Assembly (NCBI GenBank): GCA_024516155.1
Contig: JAJJXM010000031.1
Span: 62,001 to 126,000, forward strand
From: Pyronema omphalodes
Lineage: Eukaryota > Ascomycota > Pezizomycetes > Pezizales > Pyronemataceae
DNA length: 64,000 nucleotides
Direction: 5' to 3'
Shown here piece by piece: positions 20,389-31,971 of the stretch. The notes under the pieces were generated by a model, which was not told where the DNA came from, did not search any database, and saw nothing but the letters and a program-made list of their open reading frames with translations. Positions within the stretch are counted from its first letter, which is position 1, and every line of letters begins with the position of its first letter. The position numbers were made by a program, and so were the translations under genes.

Positions 20389-20847
20389 TCCAGCCTGATA
20401 TTAAAAGAAAATTTCTAAAGAGGGCTAACTATGCAAGTAGAAATAAGGGCAGTGTTTTGTAGTTATTTTCGAGTCATAACTCCATATCACATCTTCAAAA
20501 ACATTATTTCAATATTTTGATGCATAAAGCTGATTTGAGGTCAGACGAGTTATACGGCCACAAGAGCTCTGTTCCTCCCGTTTTCTTCGGTAGCTTCCAG
20601 AGACAACATTACCACCAATCTCAATCACATCTAGAAACGCCTAAAATAAACTCAACGGTGTGGCAGCTTGGGTTAATCTATGTTTTTTCCAGAAGGCCTC
20701 AAATTCTGCGTCGCATACTCTCAAAACCAGAAACACTAATTTAGAAGCTTTCCACTGTCTTTATTCAATCATGGTACTGTGTCTTACTTTAACACCAACA
20801 ACTAATGACCTCCACGTTTGACTAACACTATCATACACTTCCCTCAT
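20389..20847. other. Intergenic region
   Basis: AT-rich sequence between the LINE and the 3' end of the peptidase gene. I see no feature in it. Confidence 0.5.
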
Positions 20848-22722
20848 CTAATCATAACTCGGCTTAAAACACTCCAACCACTGACTTAACGCGTATTTAA
20901 ACATATTAGTCGCTTCTGCTGCTTGTTCACTCGCACGGAAGTCATAACAATGCTGCGAGTTCTTGAGTAGGAATCCAAAAACTTCGTTCCATTTGGTTTC
21001 TTGGTTGCATCTGGGGGTTTGTGCAATGGTGCGGAAAGGAGGGGCGAATGCTTCGGTCGTAAGAGGAGAAAGAGTCCGCCATCTAGAAGAGGAGTCAATA
21101 AGCTACGCCCATAAACTCCGACTGCCTGTTAAGGGAACTTACGGATCGTACTGTCCACCAGTCCAGAAGACGTTGCTGGGACGCATGTACCAACCCTGGG
21201 TGTGGGCGTTCGTCTCCAAAGTTCTAGGAGCAGCCGGCAGCAGGCCAGACCACAAACCGTCCGGAAATTGACGGTAGCATATCTCCTGCTGATGCTGCAG
21301 ACTCTGGTATCGCGAACCAAGAGCGTGTTTTCCAAGGTTTGTGGACTGGAAGTAACCCCACTCAGTGCAGTATCTATACACATCAGTTCTTATTCCCCAG
21401 AATCACGGCCGATCACCACTCACTGCCAAGTCCAAGAAATTCCTAAATCTCCAGTAAACCGCTCATCCACCAAACAATTGGGAGTAGCAGTTTCATTCTT
21501 CACGGGTCCCTCACAGTATCCGAAAGAGTTGTACTCGTTGACCAACCCAATGAAACCCGGCCATGATGCCCATCTGTCCGCATAATGCTTTCCAATCTCT
21601 TCCGGAGTCGCTTTCTTTGGTGGTTCTTTTTCGTTTAGGTATCCACACCAGTCACGAATGACATTATCAATACCGCCCGACTGCCAACCATAGAAAGGAT
21701 AAGTCAACATATCCGCAAAACCCGCATTTGATCCCTTGTCCGCTGTGCGCCCAAGGAACTGCACTTTGATTTCCGCGGATGTATTGTAGTTGTCGAGACG
21801 AGTATCAATGTAATCGACAGCGGCTTTAATGTGGTCAGTGCAGTTTCGAAGGCCGTTGTCAACCATTCCTCGATAGACTTGCTCAAAGTAAATCGACATG
21901 TCCTTCTGAGCTTGTACGGGGGCGGAAGATGCGTAGGCGGCATACACAGTTTCGGGATAGAGATGACGGAGCATGGCCGCTCGCATACCAGGGTAACTAC
22001 CTCCGATGACCACCCACGGGGATTTCTTGGGGTTCACGGGGTATCCTTTCCAGTAGAATTGGTTGGCAAAGACAACAAAGTCCTCGAGGGCCGCTTTTGT
22101 GGTGAGATACTTCATCTTTGAAGATGGGGTATCAAGGGTGACTTCAAAGGGTTTACTTTGGCCGTAGTAACTGTTACAAGTCAGCACGGTGAGAACGGGG
22201 GATAGAATAGAGGATTACCGGTGCTCCCAAACAATTCCCAACCCCTTGAACTCCTGCAGATACTTGTAGAAAAACGTAGTGTTCCTCGTCATATACCCCA
22301 GATACGCGTCGCCGCCATTAGATTCGCCGGTATCGAAAGTAAAGATTGGTCCACCTGGTTCATAGAACTCATCCACGACCCAATATCTGTTTGAGAAGTT
22401 TCCAACTGACGGATCATCATGATCGATAGGTAACTGTTCTTCAATTAGTTCTCTACACAAAGTTGAAAGTATCGCCGGGGAAGGGAAAACTCACAGACAC
22501 ATTAAGCCAATAAACCTTCGGGGTAAAAGCCTGAGCTTCTGTATCCCACAGCATCCCATCAGATTGATCCCAAGTACCGTTGTCCCATTGCTTCGACGTT
22601 TGGAATTGATGGTCCTTGTTGAGAATCTGTAGTTCCTTTTCGATTTCGATTTCTCGCATGTGCTTGCGAGCGAATACCGAAGCCGCAAGGCCAAGGACGA
22701 CGGCGAGCGTCTTGAGTTGCAT
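20848..22722 (-). CDS. Secreted serine peptidase, family S28, 551 aa
   Basis: Five exons: 22722-22495, 22433-22219, 22170-21424, 21373-21143 and 21082-20848, with introns of 48-61 bp. The joins restore family text such as PIDHDDPS, WEHRYYGQ, WQYCTEWGYFQ and QYDPW. A signal peptide is visible (MQLKTLAVVLGLAASVFA), so it is secreted or vacuolar. The nucleophile Ser is about 206 in GGSYPG, the Asp about 473 in QYDP and the His about 518 in SQHCYDF. Members cleave after Pro or release N-terminal dipeptides, usually at acidic pH; which activity applies here cannot be told. The length fits fungal S28 enzymes. The first intron is the least certain: the CAG acceptor at 22434 was chosen because it keeps phase and gives a family-like join. 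Confidence 0.9.
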
Positions 22723-24737
22723 CGTGAGTATCGATCAACTTCGCGGGTCTGAAGGGAGCTGCGACAGTAACTCTGAGCTGCACGAGCCCTGGGTGGAGGT
22801 GGGGTATTTGAAGAATCCATCTCCATCTGATGAAAGTATTCCGAAGGCGTGCTTCCCCCAGTATGGAAAGGCGGTGCGGGTCTTCTCAATCTCATCTCTG
22901 TAAATTGCATCTTTTTTTCTGCAGGCGGGATCATGCGAAGCACAAAGAAATCATCACCTGCAATTATCGAGAGCGAATGAGGCTATTTGCCCCGGTTGTT
23001 TGTGGCGCGTGATATCTGTGCGACATTCCTAATTAACAGATTTCATGCAAGGAACACGTGCAGTGCGGATCCAAGAAGCGCAGGTACGTTTGCTCATCAG
23101 CCGTTAGAAGTCAGTGGAAGCCTGCATATCACCAGTCGATGAAAATTTGCGGAATCCAGCGAAGGTTCATAACCAATTATCAAGATTCTAGGCAACGACA
23201 GGCATTTAAATGCGGTAAACTTAGGAGGGTGCCGCTCGCCGCTGCAATATGTATGCGGGGCCTGTCGCTTGGATGAACGGCATCCCCGGTATCGGGCTTC
23301 TGTTGTTGGAAAGATAAGAAGGAGTTTCCTGGTAATAAGACAAGCAGGTGGGGATACGGATAAATACAAGCTTTTTTGGCGTGTTTGAGGATAGGAAAGT
23401 GCAGTTCAAGCTGATGCTCAAGACTATTGTAGGGATTATGATAGAAGATCTAAGGTATGACGGCACGAGACCTCATGCTGGATAATTTAGAATTAGGGTG
23501 TAACCCCATTATAGATGAATTAATCGAACCAACTGTGATAATTCGACAAAATTCCACCTGCAATTCGTGTGACCTGTTAATATGATCGTCCTCCTTGTAA
23601 AATGATGTGCTTTTTGATATTACCAAAGTGTTGTTTGTCCTAAAAGCCTTGTCAACGTCCAGAAGATAACGTCATATCCAACCTTGCATGCTGTGGTCAT
23701 CCTGTGTGTATTCATATACGAGCGCACTGCACCCATTTCACCTCGGTTTATGTATACTTGCGTTTAATAATCTTCGAAGGAATCGAACACGATAGCTGGC
23801 TCGCATTAGTGCAATTCAGTTGTCTTCTGGGAGCATATCAAACTGTCCTTCGCTGTTAGAAGATCAGTAACGCATTCAGCAATACCACCTTGTCACCCAA
23901 AATGCCAATGGAAACTGAATTAAATATGTATTTGCTATCAAGGTTTCACATGTTTGAAGCCACAAAATCAATAGAATCATTCTGTCAAAAGCGAAATAAT
24001 CCCTGGTGAAAATATCACGATCTTCTGTCTAACCCAAATCACCTTTATTTTCTCACTGAGAACATGCTTCATCTAAACAAGAAAAGTTTTACATTGTATT
24101 TTGTACCGTTGGATCTGAGGAGTAATTCACTTCTAATTATGAGTAGGAGATATCGGGAAACAACTGATGGAAAAAACTGTGAATCGTGGGAGGGAAAGAT
24201 CAGGTGGAGGTGGAGGTTATGGTTTATTGATTGCGGTGAAGATCTAAGGCTACGCATTCTACGGAGGGGAATATGACCATGTACAACCTCCACCTCCACG
24301 ATACAGTCACATCAACCCTAACTGTGGCAACGGGTCAGTGACCTGAGCCCTGATCGTGGCTGAGACACCACAGCCCTAGGCGGCTTTTCAACAAAAACAG
24401 CAAGACATATCCAGTGGTAAGACCATGGCGTAGTTTTTTGATGAGTTGAAAACATCTTCAAAAGATGCAGTTCAAAACCCGAGTCAGATGCCGATTGACC
24501 CTACAAAAACTGGCAATTATTGACGAACCAAACCCTCGATGGAGTAATCCATAACGTAAAGCTATCCAACGCAGATAAACTCCAAGTCCCCAGGAGGCCC
24601 GAAAAACAAGTCACTCCAATATTCCCTCCCCTGCACGCCAAATCACGTGTATGATACCTCCGCCACACACGCTATCCAGCAGCAACGCGGCAACCCTGAC
24701 AACGCCAACCATCACGTCACCCCAACGCGACGCGACC
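22723..24737. other. Shared upstream region of divergent peptidase and kinase genes
   Basis: Two kilobases without a supported gene. The only structure noted is a 15-bp inverted repeat around 24204-24299. Confidence 0.5.
24204..24299. repeat. Perfect 15-bp inverted repeat
   Basis: GTGGAGGTGGAGGTT at 24204-24218 and its exact complement at 24285-24299, with a 66-base loop. It could be a foldback remnant or chance in a purine-rich stretch. Confidence 0.5.
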
Positions 24738-26147
24738 ATGTCCTCACGCTGGACCGACACCGCCGAAGACCTTGCCGAAGCCGCACGACTGAAAGCCGAA
24801 AAAGCCGCGAGAAAAGCTGCAAAAGCTGCCCAGAAAGCACGCGAAGAAGCTGCTGCTGCGGAACAGAAAGCGGCGGAGGAAGCGGCTGCGAATGCCCCCC
24901 CTTCAAAACGACAAAAGACGGAAAATTATACCCAAGATGATGGGGAATTGGCAACAAAGGAGGTTAGGTTGATGAGATTTGAGGGCCCGGAAATTGGGTG
25001 TTGTAGACATGTTGAGGAAACTTATGAGAGGTTGAATCACATCGAGGAAGGATCATATGGAATTGTCTCTAGAGCAAAGGATATGCATACCGGCGAGATT
25101 GTGGCTTTGAAACGACTAAAGCTGGAACGAGAAACCGATGGATTTCCTATTACGAGTTTACGAGAGGTGACGACCTTAATGGCTGCTCGGGGTCATGTAA
25201 ACGTAGTAAAGCTACGAGAAGTAGTAATGGGAGATTCCCTGAAAGAGTATGTCATATCCATTCCCTAATTCCTCTTTTTTTATTCTCACTAACCACCCGC
25301 AAGTGTGTACATAGTAATGGACTTTATCGAACACGATCTCAAAACCCTCCTGGACTCACTACCCGAACCCTTCCTACTATCCGAAACCAAAACGCTACTC
25401 ATCCAGCTTCTTTCCGCTGTCGATTTCCTGCATGATCACTGGATTATTCACCGAGACTTAAAAACCTCCAACCTCCTCCTCAATAACCGGGGCCAGATAA
25501 AACTCGCCGACTTCGGACTCGCACGCTACACCTCCGATCCACCACCACAGTTAACCCAGCTAGTCGTAACCCTCTGGTACCGAGCCCCAGAACTCCTCCT
25601 CGGAGCCACCACCTACGGTCCCGAAATCGATCTCTGGAGTGTGGGCTGCATATTCGGGGAGCTTCTTACCCGTACTCCTTTGCTGCAGGGAAAAAATGAA
25701 ATCGACCAACTCACAAAAATCTTCGAACTCCTGGGAGTACCCACGGAAGAAACCTGGCCCGGATTCCGTCGTCTCCCTAACTCCAAATCTTTAACCTTCC
25801 CGAAATCATCCGCAACAACTGGTTCATTACTAAGAACGAAGTTCCCACTTCTTACCAAGGCGGGAGTGGAACTTCTGGGGGCGTTGCTGTGTTATGATCC
25901 GAAAACTAGGATATCGGCGGAAGATGCTTTGAGACATGTGTTCTTTAAGGAAGAACCAAGACCGAAGAGGGAAGAGATGTTACCGACTTTCCCCAGTAAA
26001 GCGGGGCAGGAGAAGAGGAGAAGGGCATTTTCGCCGGGTGCACCGGTTAGAGGGGATGCGCCGAAATTGGAGGGGGTTATGGAGGGTGTATTTGGAGGGG
26101 AGGAAGAGGAGGTGGGTGCAGGATTTTCGTTGAGGATGGGGAGGTAG
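24738..26147 (+). CDS. CDK11/PITSLRE-type cyclin-dependent kinase, 450 aa
   Basis: Exon 1 is 24738-25246, the intron 25247-25303 (branch CACTAACC) and exon 2 25304-26147. I took ATG 24738 (MSSRWTD, context CGACCATG); no ATG lies further upstream in this frame before the TATA-poor flank. Residues 1-70 are an Ala/Lys/Glu helix. The kinase domain starts near 95: a Gly loop (EEGSYGIV), VALKRLK with the ATP Lys, the cyclin-binding helix PITSLREV that gives the family its name, HRDLKTSNLLL (catalytic Asp), DFGLAR, VVTLWYRAPELLLG (activation-loop Thr) and DLWSVGCIFGELL. CDK11 kinases bind cyclin L and act on transcription and splicing in the nucleus. A CDK10-like identity is less likely because of the exact PITSLRE motif. 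Confidence 0.9.
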
Positions 26148-26884
26148 TGGATACTTGGATACCCGGGCGATGTTATAATGTTTTGGATAATGAATTTAGG
26201 AATAAGCTTGACGCATATATGAGCATTGCATTTTATGTAGCGGCACCTGGGAAATGCGAGGTTATGTTGAATTGTCGGTTCTATTTACGGATTAGATAAA
26301 AATGACTGTTGCGGAGAAAAAGTATATAAATACCCAGACTATGATTCAAATTATCTCCCAGTGCCGTGGTGGGCTTTCGTCATGATGTCACTTGAGCCAA
26401 AGCGCAGGGTCTTGATGCAAGCTGCGGCTTACCTGACATTATGCCATCATAGATTATCACTGACATGAAAACCGCATGTCCTGCATGGGCCTTTCGGACC
26501 TCAATCAACGTGGGATGAAATAATAAATAAGTCCTGGTATCAGCTTGCGTATAAAAACACGATTGTCCAGTGAAATTCTGGTCAGAAAGTTTGAAGATTT
26601 AGCTCGATTCGTTTCATTGGACATTGAACGGAAATAGGTATGCTGGTGTAGATTTGAGAAACAATCATTCTGCCGTATAATAATTCCATCCAAGATCCTC
26701 GAGTCATAGTAATTTAGTAAATCTCATAAGATTTTTTCTTCTGTTGATTGGATACAGTAGCAGCCTTTGCCAATACTTGGGATTATGAATCAATGTTTCC
26801 AACCCAATCAATATTCCTGCGTTGATCCATAAGGATTGAGTTTATAACTATCCCTTTACTTCTCACCACAATTGAACCCTCAAC
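26148..26884. other. Intergenic region between convergent genes
   Basis: No gene seen. It contains the LINE-end-like fragment at 26470-26530. Confidence 0.5.
26470..26530 (+). mobile_element. Probable truncated 3' end of a Tad-like LINE
   Basis: The stretch GTCCTGCATGGGCCTTTCGG, then ACCTCAATCAACG and an AATAATAAATAA tail, matches the LINE terminus at 20315-20373 in hairpin position and order, and is closer still to 545-640. Confidence 0.45.
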
Positions 26885-27649
26885 CTACCAAACACATTTC
26901 TCAACCACTCTCCATTCCAGCTTCTCGACAAGCACCACATCACCCTGCTCCAGCGTCTTTGATACCACAAATCCTAATCCCCTGGCGGATCGAAGATACT
27001 TCCCCCCCTCCCCACCCTCTTCATCCCTATCCAAGCACGCAATACTACACGGCAACCTCCCAGCGCCAGACTTCGCAATTCTTCTCCACCCCCCACGGTC
27101 TCTCATCCATCTCTCCGCCGTGACTTCATTCCCAATCTTCATAACCCCCTGACACCAAGCTCCAACTCTCACCACCATTCCACCACCTTCTGTTAGAACC
27201 ATTACCACCGCCAATCTTGGGTTGACTTCTGAGATTCTCCAAACGGCTTCATATCCCTTCTCAACACCGTCGACGGGGTCGGTTAACATTCCAGTCTCAA
27301 GAATGTCGCCGTTCATCTGGTGGTGAAGCGTGTGGACTTGGTTCTCGGCATCGGCGGTCGAGATGGTGTAGCCCCGGATTCCGTGGGTGGCGGTGCGGAG
27401 GTATGTTCCAGCTGTGGCATGCAGAAGGAGAGGTGTGCTGGTGCGGGAGAAGCGGAGTTCAAGGAAGCGGTTAAGGGGGGTGATTAGGAGGAGGGTGGAG
27501 GTGGGTTCTTTGGCGAGACGGGGAATCTTTGATGGTCAGTGGGAACGAAAGGTTTGATGGTAAGAGAGATATACCCATCGATGGTAAAGACGAGTTAATA
27601 TTAGGGGATGTGTTGCAGTGTTTACTCGCGGATGGTTAGTTGTGGTCAT
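26885..27649 (-). CDS. Hri1-like protein, 238 aa
   Basis: Exon 1 is 27649-27575, the intron 27574-27527 (48 bp; branch CACTGACC) and exon 2 27526-26885. The predicted length is close to yeast Hri1 (about 244 aa). The fold pattern also fits that two-beta-barrel family: an ETG turn followed by an acidic stretch and a conserved Trp (EAVWRI), then VVRVGAWCQG and a terminal LEWRVVEK. There is no signal peptide, membrane segment or catalytic motif. Hri1 is a cytosolic protein of unclear function, reported to be linked to protein secretion in yeast. The assignment rests on remembered family features, not alignment. The first exon, MTTTNHPRV onward, is less certain than the rest. Confidence 0.6.
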
Positions 27650-28113
27650 GGTGAGGTGGAGTTGTGTTGTAAGGTGGAAGATAAAACTGAGATGAAGAGA
27701 AATCTAGTAAAGTTGCATAGGTTATAAGTGAGCATTTGCTTCTTCCACTTCCTCAATGTGTTCGGAATACTGTCCAAATAAAGCCGACAAGCTCAGCCTT
27801 CTCCAGGTTCAAACTTGGGCCTGTAAAAACAAATAAATTGAACCCCCGGTATCACAAGCCCGCTAAATGCCGAGAACGTATGCATAAAATTATGCATCGC
27901 TATTTCTTGTGAGCCATTATTTATCAAAGCTTCTAGAAAAATATTGCAAGGAACATCAAAAGTAGAGAGAATTCAATATTAGATAACTCCAACTACAAAA
28001 AGACCAAGAAGAGATCACATAACACCAGCCCAATCCCCAAAATATATCCTACATTCATCTCAAAAAAAAACAATTACTTTTTAGTAACGCCATCCATACC
28101 CAACATTTTATAA
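27650..28113. other. Intergenic region
   Basis: AT-rich 5' flank of the Hri1-like gene and 3' flank of the haem lyase gene. Nothing else is visible. Confidence 0.5.
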
Positions 28114-29111
28114 TCAAGCATTACGCTTGGCCTCGGCCTGTGCTGCCTTCCGGACATCCATTCCACTCGCTTTGTCCCAGGTCTCGCTGGTCCAGTTGAC
28201 AATTCTCTCCATCATCAATCCAGGTCTGTCGAGAGCTGGTCGAACATCGATGAAGAAAACTGGTTCTCCGGTAGGCTCGGGGTCTCCAGAGTAGTAGTCG
28301 ATAACGTAACGGACCTCTCTTGGCTCGGCCTCACCGGGGAATTTCCGAAGAACATACCAGTCGTGACGGTCGAATGGTGGGGGACCACTAGTCAATCTGT
28401 TAGCGCACAGCCTTACACCTTGCGTTCTAAAAACCTACCCAAAAGTCTCCGGCATCAATCTTCCCAAAAATCCGTAAATCTGTGACTTCGGGGTAGGGTC
28501 ATTTCTCCTTCCCTGGAACCTTGCCAGCCTAGGCTTCCACTCCTTATCGGCCTCTCTCAATCCCATGTAGCCCAACACACCAGCACCGAACTTTCGCTCC
28601 CACGCACAAATCTCATCCCAAGCTCCCTCGTTCAACCAGTTGTGAACAGCAACCATACTCTCAACGGCGTCCTCGGGTGCGTCTTCGTATCCTTTGCGAC
28701 GCATTGCGTTGTACATCTGCTGGGGCGAAGGGTATTCCCAGTTTCCGCCGTCTCCCTTGGGAATGGAGGAGATTTCACGCTCGGTTGGGAGAACGGTCTT
28801 CTGGCCAGGCGCACGAGTCTGGGGGAGGTTGGCGAACATGAAGTTCAGAGGGTTCATGGTCTGGTCGGCGGCTTGTTTTGCCTGCTCGGGGGTGTAGGGA
28901 CATTCTGAGGGAGGAGCGGCGGCAGGAACGCTGGTGTCCGGCTTGTGCATAGGACATGATGGCTGGAGAGACGGGTCAGCTTTGTCAATAAGAAAAGGTT
29001 CAGTGAGATACATACTGGAGGAGTACCAGAGGTAGGGTGTCCTGCTGGGGGAGCTGCGGCAGGCGCTGCGGCAGCGGGAGTAGAAGGTGAATCTGCCCAA
29101 AACCAACCCAT
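28114..29111 (-). CDS. Cytochrome c-type haem lyase (holocytochrome c synthase), 297 aa
   Basis: Three exons: 29111-29016, 28962-28439 and 28387-28114, with introns of 53 and 51 bp. The protein attaches haem to apocytochrome c (or c1) in the mitochondrial intermembrane space. Near the N-terminus are two Cys-Pro haem-regulatory motifs (SCPMHK and ECPYTP). The conserved core follows: [43 protein letters not shown] with its His, and DYYSGDPEP. The length matches the family. The N-terminus is Ala/Pro-rich without a classical presequence, as usual for these enzymes. Whether it serves cytochrome c or c1 cannot be decided by eye. Confidence 0.93.
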
Positions 29112-29720
29112 TATTGTACAATTTGACTGTATACGGTGTTGAGCGTGTAGTGTTTTAGTAGTCGTGTTGCGTTGGAAAGGGAAACGCGAATATAAATATC
29201 GGTAGTAATATAGTGGTTGTAACTGGCTGTTCGGATGGTGGATGCGTTCGCCGTTAAGCAGGACAAAAGAAAAGTCCGGCCTCGGCCAAGCCACTGATGC
29301 ATCCAGCGTAAGCGAGCCGGAAATCTCCGGACCTCCGCGAACCTGTCGTCGTCATCGGTTGCTGAATCACCACTTATCACAAGACCACGTTTGATCTGCG
29401 CTTGAAAGAAGCCAGCGATTGAGCATCAAGGATATCTCATTCACAAAATATACAAACACATTCTGTCTTTTCAGATAAATAATTGCTGATTTGTAAGTAG
29501 AATCTATTTGAATAGATTATTTATTGTCGGCGATACCTAGAGTATTCACCTTTCGTTCACAATATTTTGACCAAATGCCCAAATTTCGTTAGAGATAAAG
29601 TACAGTACATACTGCTAATTATAAACGCGTTACAAAATCGAGATGAGTTGCGAAGTCCCTCCGGACCCGATCCAAACAGGGTCCACCACTGACATCTTCT
29701 TCCAGACGTCCTAGGAAAAT
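29112..29720. other. Intergenic region
   Basis: Promoter side of the haem lyase gene and 3' side of the small membrane-protein gene, both on the minus strand. No further feature is seen. Confidence 0.5.
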
Positions 29721-30119
29721 CTAGCCAGGAACTGTATTATATCCAGCTCTTCTCCTTGCGATAATTGGTCGAACCAACGCCCACGCCAGCAGACCCACGG
29801 TAGCAATGATAAAAACGTAGACCACGAATTTATCCTTTACCGAGTCCCTCTCTGTTCATTAAGTTAGCCATATCCGTCGATCATGGAAAACGTGAAGCTT
29901 ACGAAAGCAAGTCGTGATCACATCCTCTTCCTTTGCGCTGTTGCAGATAGGTAGGTGATAGTCGAGACAGAATTGTCGGTTGCAGTCGTTGCACGTCTTC
30001 GTTTGTGGAAGCGGAATGATCGTGCTATTCGTAAGACATGTGCATTTACAGAAGAGCGCCGGCGAGGTCGCCGCGACTCTGAGGGCGAAGAGGAGGAGGG
30101 AGATGAGCTGCGCGAGCAT
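29721..30119 (-). CDS. Small Cys-rich membrane protein, 115 aa
   Basis: Exon 1 is 30119-29903, the intron 29902-29852 (51 bp) and exon 2 29851-29721. The start MLAQLISLLLFALRVAATSP is a good signal peptide; upstream in-frame sequence lacks such character. A short lumenal domain follows with eight cysteines (CKCTC, CNDCNRQFC and two later) and one NST glycosylation site. One transmembrane helix encoded by exon 2 (about residues 82-100, VVYVFIIATVGLLAWALV) precedes a basic cytosolic tail (ARRRAGYNTVPG). This is a type I membrane protein, probably of the secretory pathway. The layout looks like a conserved ascomycete family with no assigned function. Confidence 0.75.
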
Positions 30120-30582
30120 GTCTGCGGAGCTTGATGAGGTGGAGAGGTGAGGTGTGAATAAGGTAGTGCCAAGACGGAAGCTATCGCAACCAGGGACGCG
30201 GTAGAGCACGAAAGGGGAATGTGTGGTGAGCAGTCATCATGTATATGGTGGCATAGCTACGCATGGAATTTCATTAATCCCATAGAAGCGATGGTTAACG
30301 CATATCTGCTGAGTTTGTAGGAAAGCCTCTCAATTTCAACCGAAAAGATAACATTATTGACCCATCAATTATATAGGCAGGTACATGATCCCCAACTCTG
30401 CTCGTGCAACAAAAATAAAACAACTAACCCTCTTCACATGATAGACACCGGCAAAAAAATATTTGTGCGGAAAAAACAAGCTATAGTACAACTCCGGAAA
30501 TATAACATGCATTTTTCAAGAATCTACGCCCCACGCACTGATTGATACATGCTTAATCCCCCTTCAAAGTGGCTTCAGAATT
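30120..30582. other. Intergenic region
   Basis: 5' flank of the small membrane-protein gene and 3' end of the PAF1 gene. No feature is seen. Confidence 0.5.
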
Positions 30583-31971
30583 CTATTCTTCCTCACCGGG
30601 TGCATCCTCTTCATCATCGTGATCGCTGTCATGATCCTCATGTTTGTTTTCGTGTGACTGCTCATCATCTATGTCGACCGCTGGGGGCTCCACACCTTCG
30701 TAACGACTGATATATTCAACTCTCCGTCTCTTTTCCGGCTCGTTCAATTCTCTGATTTTTAGCTTGAGTGCCTCCGCAGGCTCATCCTCGTCTTCATCCT
30801 CCATTCTCTGAGTCATGGCAACACCATATTTAACCTTTCTCTTGGGCCGGAGAATGTAGCGTGCCATGATAGGATAGTAGTATGCACCGCGTGGCAGATG
30901 CTCATCACCCTTGTGTAGACGAAGTGCAAGCTCATCAGGTTGTTGATCAACTGATATAATACCACGGGTATTCTTTGTCTCGTAGCGTCGGACGTAGTTG
31001 TATCTGAACTCCTCGTCGTCGTCACCATCGGCCTCATATGCGAACTTCCGTTTTACTGCATTTGCGGTATTTTCTGAGTCTGGAATGTAGAAGTCGAATC
31101 CTTCTTTGCGGTCCTCCTGTTCATCTCCATCTGCTGACAACTCCACTGGTTGGAATAAACTGGTATCCATCCTGATATCTCTGTGACCATCCTTCTCGTC
31201 ATCTGCAGGTGTAGTCTGGAATTTGAAAACCATGTAACCACCGGTGTCACTAGAGCCTTCCAAGTGTGGTAGGAAGGGAAATGTTTCTACAGCTTTAACA
31301 CCAGGCTTGTTGGGGTGTTTAAGCTCCTTCCAGTTCCTCTCCGCATTCTGGGCTACCTTATCACCAACGGCAATTGAGGGTGCCGAAGATCCATCTTCGG
31401 ATGGGTTGGCAACATCAAAACCTCTAAGAACTGCAGCCAAAATACGAACAGGATCTGAGTCTTCGGGGCGTGCTTGTGATCTTCTGTTCTTGTTGGGAAT
31501 TGCAACGAGCTGTGTTGATGTTGTAGATTTAAACGAGGACCGCGACTGCTCGGAGGAAATGTATTCGGTACGTCTCAAGAAGGAAACGTTGCTTCCTCCA
31601 GTCGGTGTACGCGTCGTGGGCTTTCCAAGACTTGCTGCATTACGGAGGAGTAGGCGGTCGCGGGGATCGACTGGTGGGGGAGGCTCGAGTGGTCTGAGTA
31701 CGGTGTCGTCTCCTTCGAAAACGCGGGGCATGTGGACGAGGTCTAATGGCATTCCGAGCTCGGAATCAACCTCGATATTAATTGGCTCGGAACGCGCAAG
31801 CTGCGAAGCGAAAGCGGTATCGGTGTATTGTACGAATGCTGCATTGGGGATGTCGAGGAGCTTAGGAGGACCAACGGGCGCGGGAAGGGAGTTGTTGTAG
31901 CGGATACGCGCTATGTAATCTTGTGGATATGTGCGAGGTGCTGACGGTCGCTGCGACGATGAAGAGGACAT
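30583..31971 (-). CDS. PAF1: RNA polymerase II-associated Paf1 complex subunit Paf1, 462 aa
   Basis: One exon, opening at MSSSSSQRPS. The N-terminus has the Paf1 signature: DYIARIRYNNSLPAP, then PKLLDIPNAAF and a PLDLVHMPRVFEGDD segment. Later come RRTEYISSEQ, a long central domain and a C-terminal acidic tail (about 400-462, rich in Asp, Glu and His). Paf1 is the scaffold of the nuclear Paf1 complex, which travels with RNA polymerase II and supports H2B ubiquitylation and H3K4 methylation. Length and domain order are normal for ascomycetes. Confidence 0.92.
   Translation of the reverse strand: MSSSSSQRPSAPRTYPQDYIARIRYNNSLPAPVGPPKLLDIPNAAFVQYTDTAFASQLARSEPINIEVDSELGMPLDLVHMPRVFEGDDTVLRPLEPPPPVDPRDRLLLRNAASLGKPTTRTPTGGSNVSFLRRTEYISSEQSRSSFKSTTSTQLVAIPNKNRRSQARPEDSDPVRILAAVLRGFDVANPSEDGSSAPSIAVGDKVAQNAERNWKELKHPNKPGVKAVETFPFLPHLEGSSDTGGYMVFKFQTTPADDEKDGHRDIRMDTSLFQPVELSADGDEQEDRKEGFDFYIPDSENTANAVKRKFAYEADGDDDEEFRYNYVRRYETKNTRGIISVDQQPDELALRLHKGDEHLPRGAYYYPIMARYILRPKRKVKYGVAMTQRMEDEDEDEPAEALKLKIRELNEPEKRRRVEYISRYEGVEPPAVDIDDEQSHENKHEDHDSDHDDEEDAPGEEE

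Noticed and set aside
24407..24480. tRNA-like A-box and B-box (CAGTGGTAAGACC and GTTCAAAACCC)
   Set aside because: Spacing is too long for a tRNA, and no acceptor or T-stem pairing could be drawn.
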